64,000 nt of DNA from Streptomyces venezuelae (GCF_008642375.1 NZ_CP029194.1:2480001-2544000), one strand, 5' to 3'; counted from the first letter of the stretch, positions 35,684-47,383 are shown. Notes: generated by a model not told the origin, from the sequence alone. Translations and numbers: made by a program.

Positions 35684-36480
35684 GTCCCCACCTTCTCCCC
35701 TGCGGGGGCCCCGGCGGCAGCCCCCGGCCCGGACCGCTTCCCGGACCCCGTCCCGCCCGGACGCCGCGTCAGGAGGCGTGCCACGGGCCCGTAGGCGGCC
35801 CCCGCGAGGATCAGTGCGGTCCCGGCCGCGATCGCCGTGAGGAGAGCCGTGAAGGGCCCCGGTCCTGAGGTCCCGCCCGGCAGGGCGGCGAAGCCCTTCG
35901 CGGGCTCCAGGAGGCCCTCGGCGGGCCAGGCGACGGCGTCGACCCTGCCGATGACCGCGGAGCGGGGTACGGAGCCCTTTCCGGCCTCCTCCATGTGCGA
36001 ACGGGAGTCGAGAGAGGTGTGGCGGTCGTCGCCGAGCAGGAAGAGGCTCCCCTCGGGCACGGTCACGGAGAAGTCCTGGCCGGAGGCGACGACGTCACCG
36101 CCGGGTCCGGGTCGCAGGTAGGGCTCGTCGACCGCCGTCCCGTCGACGGTGATCCTGCCGTCCTTGTCGCAGCAGGCGACGGTGTCGCCGCCGACCGCGA
36201 CGACCCGCTTGATCATCGGGGAGGAGCCCCACTGGGCGTCCGTGAAGACGACGACGTCACCGCGCCGCACCTCGTCGCCGTCGATGCGCTCGGCGAGGAC
36301 CCGGGAGCCGACGGCGATGGTGGGGGTCATGGAGTCGGAGGGAACGGTGTACGGCTGGTAGACCAGCGCTCCCCAGACGAAGCCCCCGAGGAAGAGCACA
36401 CAGCCGACGGCCACGGCCAGCCCCGACAGCACGCTGCCGAGGCGGCCGTGGCCGCCCGCTGCACTTCTGTTTCCGCTCAT
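35680..36480 (-). CDS. sipZ: Type I signal peptidase SipZ
   Basis: Protein of 266 residues. N-terminal anchor at residues 18-42. Catalytic Ser in TVPSDSMTPTI and catalytic Lys in PMIKRVVAVGGD. The later boxes EGSLFLLGDDRHTSLDSR and VIGRV are present. A second, C-terminal membrane helix is seen near ALLTAIAAGTALILAGA. It removes signal peptides from Sec and Tat substrates. It is the last of four tandem signal peptidases and is read together with the NUDIX gene. Confidence 0.92.
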   Translation of the reverse strand: MSGNRSAAGGHGRLGSVLSGLAVAVGCVLFLGGFVWGALVYQPYTVPSDSMTPTIAVGSRVLAERIDGDEVRRGDVVVFTDAQWGSSPMIKRVVAVGGDTVACCDKDGRITVDGTAVDEPYLRPGPGGDVVASGQDFSVTVPEGSLFLLGDDRHTSLDSRSHMEEAGKGSVPRSAVIGRVDAVAWPAEGLLEPAKGFAALPGGTSGPGPFTALLTAIAAGTALILAGAAYGPVARLLTRRPGGTGSGKRSGPGAAAGAPAGEKVGT

Positions 36481-36533
36481 GCGCACCCCAGAGGTCTGTC
36501 GACGGTCCGGGACGGCAATCTACCCGCGGGTCA

Positions 36534-37466
36534 CTACTCGGCGGTATGCCCTGCCGTGCGCTTCTTCCGACGCCACAGGACCAGCGGAAGAGCACCGGCC
36601 AGACCCGCCGCGCCCAGCGGTGCGGCGGCCACGGCCTGGTTGAGCGCCGGCTGGTCGAAGATGTCGGGCACCGGGAGGGTGGCCCAGCGGGTGACGGGCC
36701 AGGCGATCACGACGGCGCGGCCCACGACCAGGTCGTTGGCGACGGTGCCGCCGCCGGGGAGCTGCTGGTGGAAGCGGGAGTCCAGCGAGTTCTGCCGGTT
36801 GTCGCCCATGACCCAGATGCGGCCCTCGGGGACCTTGATCGGGCCGAAGGAGTCCTGGCAGGGCATGGAACCGGGGTAGAGGTACGCGCTCTCGTCCAGG
36901 GGCACGCCGTTGAGGACGACCTTGCCGCCCTCCTTGCAGGAGACCGTGTCGCCGCCGACCGCGATGACTCGCTTGATGAGGTCCTTCTCCTCGGCGGACG
37001 GCATGAGGCCGATGAAGCTGAGGAACTTCTGGACGACGTTCGGGTCGGGCGTCTTCTGGCCTTCCAGCCAGCCGCCCGGGTCGTGGAAGACGACGACCTC
37101 GCCGCGCTCCGGCTCGGAGCCGAACCACGGGGTGAGCTTGTCGACGAGGACCCGGTCACCGCGCTGGAGGGTGTTCATCATCGATTCCGAGGGAATCGAG
37201 AACGCCTGCACCAGGAAGGTCTTGATCAGGAGCGCGAGCACCAGGGCGATGCCGATGAGGAGGGGCAGCTCCTTCCAGAAGGAACGCGGCTTCTTCGGGC
37301 TCGCGCCCGACCTGCCCGCCGCCTCGCCGTCCCCGTCGCCGCCGTCGTCGTGCGCCCGCTCGTCATCCGTCACATCGTCACCCGTCACATCGTCGCCGAT
37401 GGCCACACCGGCCTTCTTCTCGGGCTCATCGTGTCCGGATCGTGCGCCGACGGCCAAATCCCCCAC
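36534..37466 (-). CDS. sipY: Type I signal peptidase SipY
   Basis: Protein of 310 residues from a GTG start. A long acidic cytoplasmic tail (about residues 1-60, GDDVTGDDVTDDE-like) precedes the anchor helix near LLIGIALVLALLIKTFLVQ. Catalytic Ser in SIPSESMMNTL and Lys in LIKRVIAVGGD. A C-terminal hydrophobic segment precedes KKRTAGHTAE. In S. lividans SipY is the main signal peptidase. It starts one base from the sipX stop. Confidence 0.93.
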   Translation of the reverse strand: MGDLAVGARSGHDEPEKKAGVAIGDDVTGDDVTDDERAHDDGGDGDGEAAGRSGASPKKPRSFWKELPLLIGIALVLALLIKTFLVQAFSIPSESMMNTLQRGDRVLVDKLTPWFGSEPERGEVVVFHDPGGWLEGQKTPDPNVVQKFLSFIGLMPSAEEKDLIKRVIAVGGDTVSCKEGGKVVLNGVPLDESAYLYPGSMPCQDSFGPIKVPEGRIWVMGDNRQNSLDSRFHQQLPGGGTVANDLVVGRAVVIAWPVTRWATLPVPDIFDQPALNQAVAAAPLGAAGLAGALPLVLWRRKKRTAGHTAE

Positions 37467-37467
37467 A

Positions 37468-38406
37468 TCAACTCCTCACTCCGTGCGATCGCCTGCCCCG
37501 GAACAGGGACAGGCCCATCACTCCCATAACGAGCAGAAGTTCCGCAGGGGTCGGGAGCCCGGGCAATCCGTTCAGATCGCGCGGGGCAACACTATGCGAC
37601 AGACCGAGCGCGGGCCCGGAACTCGCACGCCCGTCCGGTACGGCGGTGAAGGTCTGCCGTTCCTCCAGGCGCCGCCAGTTCCCGACGGGCCAGGCGATCA
37701 CGACGGCGCGCCCCACGACCTGCTCCTCGGAGACGGTGCCGTGGTCCTTCTCGTCGAGGTGGAAGCGGGAGTCGGCCGAGTTGGAGCGGTGGTCGCCGAG
37801 CACGAAGATCCGGCCCTCCGGGACCTTCACCTCGAAGGGGATCGTGGACGGCTTGTTCCCGGGGTGCAGGTACGGCTCGTCCAGGGGTACGCCGTTGACG
37901 GTGAGGCGCCCGTCCTTGCCGCAGCAGCGGACGGTGTCCCCGCCGACGCCGATCACCCGCTTGATGAGGTCGCGGTCGTCGGCGGAGGGCAGCAGTCCGA
38001 TGAAGGTCAGGGCCTGCTTGACCTGCTTGACGCCGACCGGGTCCTCGGCGGCCGGCACGGTCTCCTGCTGGAGCCAGTTGCCGGGGTCCTTGAAGACGAC
38101 GACGTCGCCGCGCTGGGGCCGGGAGCCGAACCAGGGGGTGAGTTTGTCGACGAGGACCCGGTCGTCGATGCGGATCGTCTGTTCCATGGACCCGGAGGGG
38201 ATGACGAAGGCCTGGACCAGGAAGGTCTTGAGGACGAGCGCGATGAGCACGGCGACGGTGACGAGGATGGGGATCTCGCGGAGCGCGGAGCGCTGCCTGC
38301 GGCGCTTGACCTTGCGGGCGAGCCTGCGCCGCTCGGCCCGGCCCGGCAGCGGCGCGGTGCCGGGGCCCTGGGCGGGCCCGCCGGGCGGGCGTCCGCGGCT
38401 ACCCAC
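37468..38406 (-). CDS. sipX: Type I signal peptidase SipX
   Basis: Protein of 312 residues. A basic tail (RRRLARKVKRRRQR) precedes the anchor helix. Catalytic Ser in VIPSGSMEQTI, Lys in LIKRVIGVGGD, and the box GRIFVLGDHRSNSADSRFH. A short hydrophobic stretch near the C-terminus (LLLVMGVMGLSLF) gives a second anchor. It overlaps sipW by 8 bases. Confidence 0.93.
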   Translation of the reverse strand: MGSRGRPPGGPAQGPGTAPLPGRAERRRLARKVKRRRQRSALREIPILVTVAVLIALVLKTFLVQAFVIPSGSMEQTIRIDDRVLVDKLTPWFGSRPQRGDVVVFKDPGNWLQQETVPAAEDPVGVKQVKQALTFIGLLPSADDRDLIKRVIGVGGDTVRCCGKDGRLTVNGVPLDEPYLHPGNKPSTIPFEVKVPEGRIFVLGDHRSNSADSRFHLDEKDHGTVSEEQVVGRAVVIAWPVGNWRRLEERQTFTAVPDGRASSGPALGLSHSVAPRDLNGLPGLPTPAELLLVMGVMGLSLFRGRRSHGVRS

Positions 38407-39151
38407 GGGGGCCCGTGGCGTGCCCGCCGGGCGGCGGGGCCGGTACGGCGTCGAAGGCGCCCGTCGCGGGCACGGTGGACCAGCGGCCGAAGGGCCAGGC
38501 GATCCAGTCGGCGCGTCCGACGACCTTGTCGACGGGGACCATGCCGCCGCCGGGGCTGCCGAGGTGGTCGCGGGAGTCGCTGGACTGGCTCCGGTGGTCG
38601 CCCATCATCCAGAGCCTGCCCTGGGGGACGACGATGTCGAAGGGGACGCCGGACGGCCGGTCGCCGAGCATGACGTGCCGCTCCTCGACGGGGACGCCGT
38701 TGACGGTGAGCCGTCCGTCCTTGTCGCAGCAGACCACCCGGTCGCCGCCGACGCCGACGACCCGCTTCACGAAGTCGGTCTCGTCGGGTTCGGCGAACCC
38801 GAGGGCGGCCGCGGCGTCGTGCAGGAGCCCGGTGAGCGGATTGCCGCCGACGTCCTCGCGTACGAAGGAGCCGGTGCCGTCGAAGACGACGACGTCGCCC
38901 CGGCGCGGCTCACTGCCGAAACGGTACGCCAGCTTGTTCACGAGGATCCGGTCGCCGACCTGGAGCGTCGGCTCCATCGAGCTGCTGGGGATCAGGAACG
39001 GCTGGATCACGAAGTGGCTCAGGAGCAGCAGAAAGGCCACACAGGCCGCGCCGGCGAGGCCCGTGCGGCGCCAGGAAACGCGCACGGAGCGCGACCCGTC
39101 CTCCGTGTCGGTGGAGGGGTCGCGCTCCGTGTGCTGTGCTTCGGTGTCCAT
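38399..39151 (-). CDS. sipW: Type I signal peptidase SipW
   Basis: Protein of 250 residues, the shortest of the four. One N-terminal anchor (GLAGAACVAFLLLLSHFVIQ) and no C-terminal helix; the end is Pro/Gly-rich. Catalytic Ser in LIPSSSMEPTL and Lys in FVKRVVGVGGD. It is the first of the sipW-sipX-sipY run, 68 bases after rplS. Confidence 0.92.
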   Translation of the reverse strand: MDTEAQHTERDPSTDTEDGSRSVRVSWRRTGLAGAACVAFLLLLSHFVIQPFLIPSSSMEPTLQVGDRILVNKLAYRFGSEPRRGDVVVFDGTGSFVREDVGGNPLTGLLHDAAAALGFAEPDETDFVKRVVGVGGDRVVCCDKDGRLTVNGVPVEERHVMLGDRPSGVPFDIVVPQGRLWMMGDHRSQSSDSRDHLGSPGGGMVPVDKVVGRADWIAWPFGRWSTVPATGAFDAVPAPPPGGHATGPRG

Positions 39152-39219
39152 CGGGGACAGAGCCTATCCGGCCCGTCTGTGCGAGGACCTCAAGCGTCGC
39201 GTGAGCGAAGAGCCGGGGC

Positions 39220-39570
39220 TCAGCGGTCGCGCTTCTCCTTGATCTTGGCAGCCTTGCCGCGCAGCTCACGCAGGTAGTAGAGCTTGGCGCGACGGACGTC
39301 ACCGCGGGTGACGAGCTCGATCTTCTCGAAGATCGGGCTGTTCACCGGGAAGGTGCGCTCGACGCCGACGGAGAACGAGACCTTGCGGACCGTGAAGGTC
39401 TCGCTGACGCCCGAGCCCTGGCGGCGGATGACGACGCCCTTGAACTGCTGGATACGGGAGCGGTTGCCTTCGATGACGCGCACGTGGACGTTCACGGTGT
39501 CGCCGGGGCGGAAGGCGGGGAGGTCGGAGCGGATGGAACCCGCGTTGACCTGGTCGAGCAGGGAGGCCAT
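39220..39570 (-). CDS. rplS: 50S ribosomal protein L19
   Basis: Protein of 116 residues. [31 protein letters not shown], and [18 protein letters not shown] are the family blocks, seen in pieces. The ATG at 39570 follows GAGACC; an in-frame ATG nine codons upstream is not needed. It ends the rpsP-khpA-rimM-trmD-rplS cluster. Confidence 0.97.
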   Translation of the reverse strand: MASLLDQVNAGSIRSDLPAFRPGDTVNVHVRVIEGNRSRIQQFKGVVIRRQGSGVSETFTVRKVSFSVGVERTFPVNSPIFEKIELVTRGDVRRAKLYYLRELRGKAAKIKEKRDR

Positions 39571-39697
39571 GGAGGTCTCTTTCCTCGCTGATGCCACAGG
39601 TCATCAGCGGTACGTTCGGATGATCGGGATGCCGTGCGTCCCAGGCGGGCGTCGGTCCCCCTGTGGCAGGGGCGCGCGCCGGACGGACGACAGCGGC

Positions 39698-40519
39698 CTA
39701 TTCTTCCACGTCCGGGAGCCTGCGCCAAAATCGGCCACCGGGCTCGGGCGCCCATCCCATCATGGAGAGCACCTCGCGGTCCTTCTTGTCGAAGGCGGCC
39801 GGATCGCAGCGCTCGATGAGGTCGGGCCGGTTGGCGACCGTACGCCGGAAGGCCTCGTCGCGCCGCCAGCGCGCGATCTTCCCGTGGTGCCCGCTGAGCA
39901 GGACGTCGGGGATGCCCCGGCCGCGCCACTCGGGGGGCTTCGTGTAGACGGGCCCCTCCAGGAGGTTGGCCATGGCGCCGGGGGCGAAGGAGTCGTCGCG
40001 GTGGGACTCGGCGTTGCCGAGGACACCGGGCAGGAGGCGGGCGACGGCCTCGGTGACGACGAGGACGGCGGCCTCTCCGCCGGCGAGGACGTAGTCGCCG
40101 ATGGAGACCTCGTAGACCGGCATCCGGGTGGCGTACTCGTCCATGACGCGGCGGTCGATGCCCTCGTACCGCGCCGGCGTGAAGATCAGCCAGGGCCGCT
40201 CGGAGAGCTCGACGGCCAGTTCCTGGGTGAAGGGGCGGCCGCTGGGGGTCGGGACGACGAGGACCGGGCCGTGGGCACCGGCCTCGTAGCCGTCGGCGAG
40301 CGTCTCGTCGAGCGCGTCCCCCCAGGGCTCGGTCTTCATGACCATGCCGGGGCCGCCGCCGTACGGGGTGTCGTCGACCGTGTTGTGCCGGTCGTAGGTC
40401 CAGTCGCGCAGGTGGTGGACGTGGACGTCGAGCTGACCCCGGGCGCGCGCCTTGCCCACGAGGGAGACGTTCAGGGGTTCGAGGTACTCGGGGAAGATCG
40501 TGACGACGTCGAGCCTCAT
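39698..40519 (-). CDS. trmD: tRNA (guanine37-N1)-methyltransferase
   Basis: SPOUT-class enzyme of 273 residues that methylates G37 of t[44 protein letters not shown] and [15 protein letters not shown] are characteristic. It overlaps rimM by 4 bases. Confidence 0.97.
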   Translation of the reverse strand: MRLDVVTIFPEYLEPLNVSLVGKARARGQLDVHVHHLRDWTYDRHNTVDDTPYGGGPGMVMKTEPWGDALDETLADGYEAGAHGPVLVVPTPSGRPFTQELAVELSERPWLIFTPARYEGIDRRVMDEYATRMPVYEVSIGDYVLAGGEAAVLVVTEAVARLLPGVLGNAESHRDDSFAPGAMANLLEGPVYTKPPEWRGRGIPDVLLSGHHGKIARWRRDEAFRRTVANRPDLIERCDPAAFDKKDREVLSMMGWAPEPGGRFWRRLPDVEE

Positions 40520-41070
40520 GCCTGCTCCTCGCCCTCGTCCCGGGAGGAGACGATCTCGGCGCGGTCGTCGATGAGGCCGGGCGGCGGGTCGATGACGGCC
40601 CGCTGCTCCTCCAGGTCGATCTCGGTGACGATCTCCGAGACGAAGGGGATCATCAGCTCGGTGCCGTCGGGCCGCTCGACGATGAAGAGGTCCTGGGACG
40701 GCAGGTGGGAGATCTCGGTGATCCGGCCGATCTCGGTGCCGTCGGCGAGGACGACGTCGAGGTCCATGAGCTGGTGGTCGTAGTACTCGTCCTCCTCCTC
40801 CGGCAGTTCCTCGGGGTCGATCTCGGCGATGAGGAGGGTGTTGCGCAGGGCCTCGGCGGCGTTGCGGTCGCGGACGCCCTCGAAGCGCAGCAGCAGCTTG
40901 CCGCTGTGGACCTTGCCGGACTCGATGGTCAGCGGCCCGGCGGAGGCCGGGTCGGTGAGCAGGACGGCGCCGGGGCCGAGCCTGAGCTCGGGCTCGTCGG
41001 TCCGCACCTCGACGGTGACCTCGCCCTTGATGCCGTGGGCGCGGCCGATCCGCGCGACTACCAACTGCAC
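40516..41070 (-). CDS. rimM: 16S rRNA processing protein RimM
   Basis: Protein of 184 residues from a GTG start. N-terminal RimM domain: [24 protein letters not shown] in pieces; PRC-barrel domain: [34 protein letters not shown]. It assists 30S head assembly with S19. It overlaps trmD. Confidence 0.95.
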   Translation of the reverse strand: MQLVVARIGRAHGIKGEVTVEVRTDEPELRLGPGAVLLTDPASAGPLTIESGKVHSGKLLLRFEGVRDRNAAEALRNTLLIAEIDPEELPEEEDEYYDHQLMDLDVVLADGTEIGRITEISHLPSQDLFIVERPDGTELMIPFVSEIVTEIDLEEQRAVIDPPPGLIDDRAEIVSSRDEGEEQA

Positions 41071-41116
41071 TGCTCCACACTCTCCTGTCACACAGCTCGT
41101 ACGACGAAAACGACAA

Positions 41117-41152
41117 CGGGCCGGGGTGGGCTCTGAAGCCCTCCCCGGCCCG
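41117..41152 (-). terminator. Hairpin between khpA and rimM
   Basis: A 16-bp stem with one mismatch (41117-41132 with 41137-41152; loop ctga) lies between khpA and rimM. It may end part of the rpsP-khpA transcript. Confidence 0.7.
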
Positions 41153-41188
41153 TGCCGGCACATCATTCAACCGATGCGGCCGACTTGT

Positions 41189-41428
41189 TCAGCGGACCTG
41201 GTCCACGTCGACGAGGTCGACCCGGATCCCACGGCCGCCGATGGCGCCCACGACGGTACGCAGCGCACGCGCGGTGCGGCCGTTGCGGCCGATCACCTTG
41301 CCGAGGTCGTCGGGGTGCACCCGGACCTCCAGCACGCGGCCACGGCGCAGGTTGCGCGAGGCGACCTGCACATCGTCGGGGTTGTCGACGATGCCCTTCA
41401 CGAGGTGCTCGAGAGCCTCCTCGAGCAT
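41189..41428 (-). CDS. khpA: KH-domain RNA-binding protein KhpA
   Basis: Protein of 79 residues, a single KH domain with the GxxG loop in GKVIGRNGRTARALR. It binds RNA, often with KhpB/Jag. It follows rpsP after two bases. Confidence 0.93.
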   Translation of the reverse strand: MLEEALEHLVKGIVDNPDDVQVASRNLRRGRVLEVRVHPDDLGKVIGRNGRTARALRTVVGAIGGRGIRVDLVDVDQVR

Positions 41429-41430
41429 GC

Positions 41431-41874
41431 TCAGGCCTCGGTCGACTCGGTCGACGCGGCCTCGGCCTCGTCAGCCTTCTTGTCGGCCTTCTTGGCCTTG
41501 GGGGTGATGGCCTCACCCTTGTCGTCGCCGCCCTCGAGGGTCTTCGCGAACTCGTCGAACGACGCGCGCTTCGCCTCCTTGGTGGCGGGGACGAGCAGCG
41601 CCTTCTCGGGGGCCGGGAGGCCCTTGTGCTTCTGCCAGTCGCCCGTGAGCTTCAGGATGGCGAGGACGGGCTCGGTCGGCTGGGCGCCGACGGACAGCCA
41701 GTACTGCGCACGCTCGGAGTCGACCTCGATACGCGACGGGTTGTACGTCGGGTGGTAGAGGCCGATCTCCTCGATCGCGCGACCGTCGCGGCGGGTGCGC
41801 GAGTCGGCGACGACGATGCGGTAGTGCGGCTGGCGGATCTTACCGAGGCGCTTGAGCTTGATCTTGACTGCCAC
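41431..41874 (-). CDS. rpsP: 30S ribosomal protein S16
   Basis: Protein of 147 residues from a GTG start. [21 protein letters not shown] and [12 protein letters not shown] are family blocks. The C-terminal 60 residues are a charged Lys/Glu/Ala tail longer than in E. coli S16 (82 residues). First gene of the cluster. Confidence 0.96.
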   Translation of the reverse strand: MAVKIKLKRLGKIRQPHYRIVVADSRTRRDGRAIEEIGLYHPTYNPSRIEVDSERAQYWLSVGAQPTEPVLAILKLTGDWQKHKGLPAPEKALLVPATKEAKRASFDEFAKTLEGGDDKGEAITPKAKKADKKADEAEAASTESTEA

Positions 41875-42029
41875 TGGAGTGGTGTCTCCTGGTCTTGACG
41901 TGGTTGGGCACTTTGAGATGCCACGTGGGGTTGCGGTACTCGGATGCCCGATGGACGCGTCAGCCGGAGGAGAGAGGGGTCCTATGCGACTGTCGAGTAC
42001 AGCTGTCCATTGTGCCACACGCCGCCGGG

Positions 42030-42623
42030 TCAGCTGGCGGCGCCCACCGTCTCGGGAATGCGGAAGGGTTTGCCGCAGCCGCCGCAGACGATCGGGGCCT
42101 GGGCCAGCACGGACGGCACCACGCGGACGTTGCGTCCGCAGTCGCAGACGGCCTTGACGCGGACGCCGCCGCCGGAGGAGCCGTGCCGGGCGGCCGGTCC
42201 CCGGAAGGAGCGCTTCGTGTCGGCCGCGGTCGCGACGGTGTGGGCCTTGAGGGCCCGCTGAAGGCGCTCGATGGTGGGGCGGTACCGCCGCCGCGCCTCC
42301 GGGTTGAGCGTGACCAGGGAGAAACCGCTGCTCGCGTGCGGCTCCTCGGGGTGGTCGAGCCCCATCTCCTCGGCGATCGCGAGGAATCTGCGGTTGTGGT
42401 AGCGGCCGGCGCGGGAGGTGTCACGGACCCCTCGGGCGGCGGCGATGCCGTGGACTGCCTCGTGGAGCAGTCGCTCGAAGGAGAGCTCGGCGCCGCAGGC
42501 GGACGAGGACTCTCCGATCAGGGACTCGGGCGCGGCAAGATCGGGCAGCTCGGGGTGGTGCCGCTGAATGTCGGCCCACGCCTGTGCCAGCTCTGCGGCG
42601 AGAACAGGTGGTGTCGTGCTCAC
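42030..42623 (-). CDS. SprT-like putative metalloprotease with C-terminal zinc ribbon
   Basis: Protein of 197 residues from the GTG at MSTTPPVL (an ATG 63 bases upstream is possible). The HExxH-like motif [14 protein letters not shown] is followed by the YHNRRF His, as in SprT-like proteins. The C-terminus has CDCGRN and CGGCGKPF, a four-Cys zinc ribbon. SprT-like enzymes may cut DNA-protein cross-links; activity is inferred. No clear ribosome-binding site is seen. Confidence 0.78.
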   Translation of the reverse strand: MSTTPPVLAAELAQAWADIQRHHPELPDLAAPESLIGESSSACGAELSFERLLHEAVHGIAAARGVRDTSRAGRYHNRRFLAIAEEMGLDHPEEPHASSGFSLVTLNPEARRRYRPTIERLQRALKAHTVATAADTKRSFRGPAARHGSSGGGVRVKAVCDCGRNVRVVPSVLAQAPIVCGGCGKPFRIPETVGAAS

Positions 42624-43012
42624 GTCGTGTACAACGAGCCGATGTGCCCCCGGGTTCCATTCCGGGGCATCCCAAATATTTTGCACTTACCCGTCAGTTG
42701 CCATTGATGCGTCCTGACGAGGGCCAGTGCGCCGATCTGCGGAGAAGTCGCGCAGGAGGCGTCAAGCCGGTGCGTAGTGACGCATACGCCCCGGCGCGTA
42801 GCCGTGGTGCGCACGCCCCCCTGAGGGGCTCCCGGGACGTCCCGGGACGGGCGCGGGAATCGTTGCAGGGACATTACCGGGTCGGCGCGCGCGGGCGCGC
42901 ACCGACCCTCCCCCGGGTGAATCCGTGCGGCGCGAGCACTGGACGCGGCCGGGGTTGCGCAGTTCCCTGACTACGGGGGGCTGTCGTCCAGGCACGGATT
43001 GGGGCTCTTTCC
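42624..43012. other. Palindrome-rich intergenic region, no gene recognised
   Basis: A gap of about 390 bases between divergent genes. It holds a perfect 16-bp palindrome cccgggacgtcccggg (42831-42846) and a long hairpin at 42879-42908 (14-bp arms, one mismatch, very short loop). The left part is AT-richer (aaatattttgcac). It should contain both promoters and could encode a small RNA. Confidence 0.5.
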
Positions 43013-43750
43013 ATGACACCTACGCTCGTCCCGCACCACCCCGCGCGTGACTGGGCCGAGATCCAGGAACGCATGCTCGTCCCGCTCTACGAAGCGGTGT
43101 ACGACCGCGTCGGTGTGGGTGCGCGGTCCCGGCTGCTCGGCCTCGGCTCGGGCACCGGCCTGGCCCTGCTGATGGCGGCGGCGCGGGGCGCGCGGGTGGC
43201 CGGCGTGGACCGGGACCACGCGCGCGTGGAGCTGGCCAGGGAGCGTCTCCCGGAGGACGTACCGGTCGCGGAGGACGCGGCGGACGTACCGGCGGGCGAC
43301 CTCCCGTACGACGTGATCACGGCCTTCCACGCGACGGACGGACTGCTCCCCGAGCTCGCGGCGCTCACCCGTACGGCGCAATCGGACGCGGTGGTCGTCC
43401 TCGCGGGCTGGGGGCCGCCGGAGCGGTGCGCCACGGATCCGGTGCTCCGGGTCGCGGACCGGCTCGCGGACCGGGCGCCGTCGGTACGGGCCGACCTGGA
43501 CGGTCTGGTGGCCGGGGCGGGGCTCCGGCCGGCCGGTTCGGGGCGGGTGGCGTGCCCCTTCGGGTACGCGGACGGGGCGAGCGCCGTGCGCGGCCTGCTG
43601 TCGACGGGCGCGTTCGACGAGGCCGTGCGGGCGACCGAGCTCTCGCAGGTGGAGAAGGAGATCGAGGAGGCACTCGCCCCCTACGTCCGGGCGGACGGGA
43701 CGGTGTGGATGCCGAACGTCTTCCGGTACGTGCTCGCGCGGGTGCCGTAG
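43013..43750 (+). CDS. Class I SAM-dependent methyltransferase
   Basis: Protein of 245 residues. SAM motif I is RLLGLGSGTGLALLMAAARG and motif II AGVDRDHARVELAR. The C-terminal half has few conserved marks. Substrate unknown. It is convergent with ftsH, with 16 bases between stops. The ATG at 43013 has no strong ribosome-binding site. Confidence 0.85.
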   Translation: MTPTLVPHHPARDWAEIQERMLVPLYEAVYDRVGVGARSRLLGLGSGTGLALLMAAARGARVAGVDRDHARVELARERLPEDVPVAEDAADVPAGDLPYDVITAFHATDGLLPELAALTRTAQSDAVVVLAGWGPPERCATDPVLRVADRLADRAPSVRADLDGLVAGAGLRPAGSGRVACPFGYADGASAVRGLLSTGAFDEAVRATELSQVEKEIEEALAPYVRADGTVWMPNVFRYVLARVP

Positions 43751-43766
43751 GCGCCCCGCACGCGGG

Positions 43767-45692
<1,926 letters not shown>

Positions 45693-45782
45693 GTGACTCT
45701 CCTCGGGGCGCGGCGGCAGTGGCCCCAGTATCGAAGAGCAGGGCAGACCCGGCATTGCGGGCGGGGCCGGAGGAATGAAAAA

Positions 45783-45815
45783 GGGCCCGGGGCGGTTTCG
45801 CACCGCCCCGGGCCC
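45783..45815 (-). terminator. Terminator hairpin after ffh
   Basis: Perfect 14-bp stem gggcccggggcggt (45783-45796) and accgccccgggccc (45802-45815), loop ttcgc. It lies between the ffh stop and the ftsH start. Confidence 0.85.
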
Positions 45816-45829
45816 CTCGTATGGCTTCG

Positions 45830-47383
45830 TCAGCCCATGAACTTCTTGAACTCGTCCGGGAGCTCGAAGTCCTTCGGGCTCTGGCCCGCGGCCGGAAGGC
45901 CGAAGGCGCCGCCCTGCTGCGCCTGCTCGCGGCGGTCGGCCGCGGCCTGCTCCTCGGCCTTCCGCTTCATCGGGTTGCCGCTCTTGCGCTTGCCCTTGGC
46001 CTGCTTGACCTGCTTCTTCTGGCGGCCGGGGCCGCCACCCATGCCGGGCATGCCGGGCATCCCCGGCATGCCGCCGCCCTGGGCCATGCGGGACATCATC
46101 TTGCGGGCCTCGAAGAACCGCTCGACCAGGCCCTTCACGGCGCTGACCTCGACGCCCGAGCCCTTGGCGATACGGGCGCGGCGGGAGCCGTTGATGATGG
46201 TCGGGTCCTGGCGCTCGCCCGGGGTCATCGACTTGATGATGGCGGCCGTGCGGTCGACGTCCCGCTCGTCGATGTTGGCGATCTGCTCCTTCATCTGGCC
46301 CATGCCGGGCAGCATGCCGAGCAGCTTGGAGATGGAGCCCATCTTGCGGACCTGCTCCATCTGCGCCAGGAAGTCGTCGAGCGTGAAGTCCTGGCCCTTC
46401 TTCGACGCGAGCTTCGAGGCCATCTTGGCGGCCTCTTCCTCGTCGAAGGTCTGCTGGGCCTTCTCGATGAGGGAGAGCATGTCGCCCATGCCGAGGATGC
46501 GCGACGCCATGCGGTCCGGGTGGAACGCGTCGAAGTCGTCGAGCTTCTCGCCGTTGGAGGCGAACATGATCTGCTTGCCGGTGACGTGCGCGATGGAGAG
46601 CGCGGCACCACCGCGGGCGTCGCCGTCGAGCTTGGAGAGCACGACGCCGTCGAAGCCGACGCCGTCGCGGAAGGCCTCCGCGGTGTTGACCGCGTCCTGA
46701 CCGATCATGGCGTCGACGACGAAGAGGACCTCGTCGGGGCTGACGGCGTCGCGGATGTCCGCGGCCTGCTGCATCAGTTCCTGGTCGATGCCGAGGCGGC
46801 CGGCGGTGTCGACGATGACGACGTCGAACATCTTGGTCCGGGCGTACTCGATCGAGTCCTTCGCGACCTGGACCGGGTCGCCGACGCCGTTGCCCGGCTG
46901 CGGGCCGTAGAAGGCCACGCCCGCGCGGTCGGCGACGACCGAGAGCTGGTTGACGGCATTGGGGCGCTGGAGGTCGCAGGCGACGAGCAGCGGGGAGTGG
47001 CCCTGGCTCTTGAGCCAGACGCCCAGCTTTCCGGCGAGGGTGGTCTTACCGGCACCCTGGAGGCCGGCGAGCATGATCACGGTCGGCGCGGTCTTCGCGA
47101 ACCGCAGGCGCCGGGTCTCGCCGCCGAGGATGGCGATGAGCTCCTCGTTGACGATCTTGATGACCTGCTGGGCCGGGTTCAGGGCCTGCGAGACCTCGAG
47201 CCCGAGGGCGCGCTCCTTGACCTGCTTGATGAAGGACCGGACGACCGGCAGGGCGACATCCGCTTCGAGCAGCGCGATACGGATCTCGCGCGCGGTGGCG
47301 TCGATGTCCGCCTCGGACAGACGGCCCTTGCCGCGGAGGTTCTTGAAGGTCGCTGCAAGGCGGTCGGAGAGGGTATCGAACAC
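45830..47383 (-). CDS. ffh: Signal recognition particle protein Ffh
   Basis: GTPase of 517 residues. G1 is LAGLQGAGKTTLAGKL, G3 DTAGRLGID, G4 TKLDGD. The C-terminal M domain is Met/Lys-rich (QMEQVRKM, GMLPGMGQMK, GGGMPGMPGMPGMGGG). It targets membrane and secreted proteins with 4.5S RNA and FtsY (54724). The 4.5S RNA gene is not seen in the window. Confidence 0.96.
   Translation of the reverse strand: MFDTLSDRLAATFKNLRGKGRLSEADIDATAREIRIALLEADVALPVVRSFIKQVKERALGLEVSQALNPAQQVIKIVNEELIAILGGETRRLRFAKTAPTVIMLAGLQGAGKTTLAGKLGVWLKSQGHSPLLVACDLQRPNAVNQLSVVADRAGVAFYGPQPGNGVGDPVQVAKDSIEYARTKMFDVVIVDTAGRLGIDQELMQQAADIRDAVSPDEVLFVVDAMIGQDAVNTAEAFRDGVGFDGVVLSKLDGDARGGAALSIAHVTGKQIMFASNGEKLDDFDAFHPDRMASRILGMGDMLSLIEKAQQTFDEEEAAKMASKLASKKGQDFTLDDFLAQMEQVRKMGSISKLLGMLPGMGQMKEQIANIDERDVDRTAAIIKSMTPGERQDPTIINGSRRARIAKGSGVEVSAVKGLVERFFEARKMMSRMAQGGGMPGMPGMPGMGGGPGRQKKQVKQAKGKRKSGNPMKRKAEEQAAADRREQAQQGGAFGLPAAGQSPKDFELPDEFKKFMG

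Noticed and set aside
42831..42908. CRISPR-like or IS-end repeats
   Set aside because: No repeat-spacer spacing, no transposase and no target duplications are visible.
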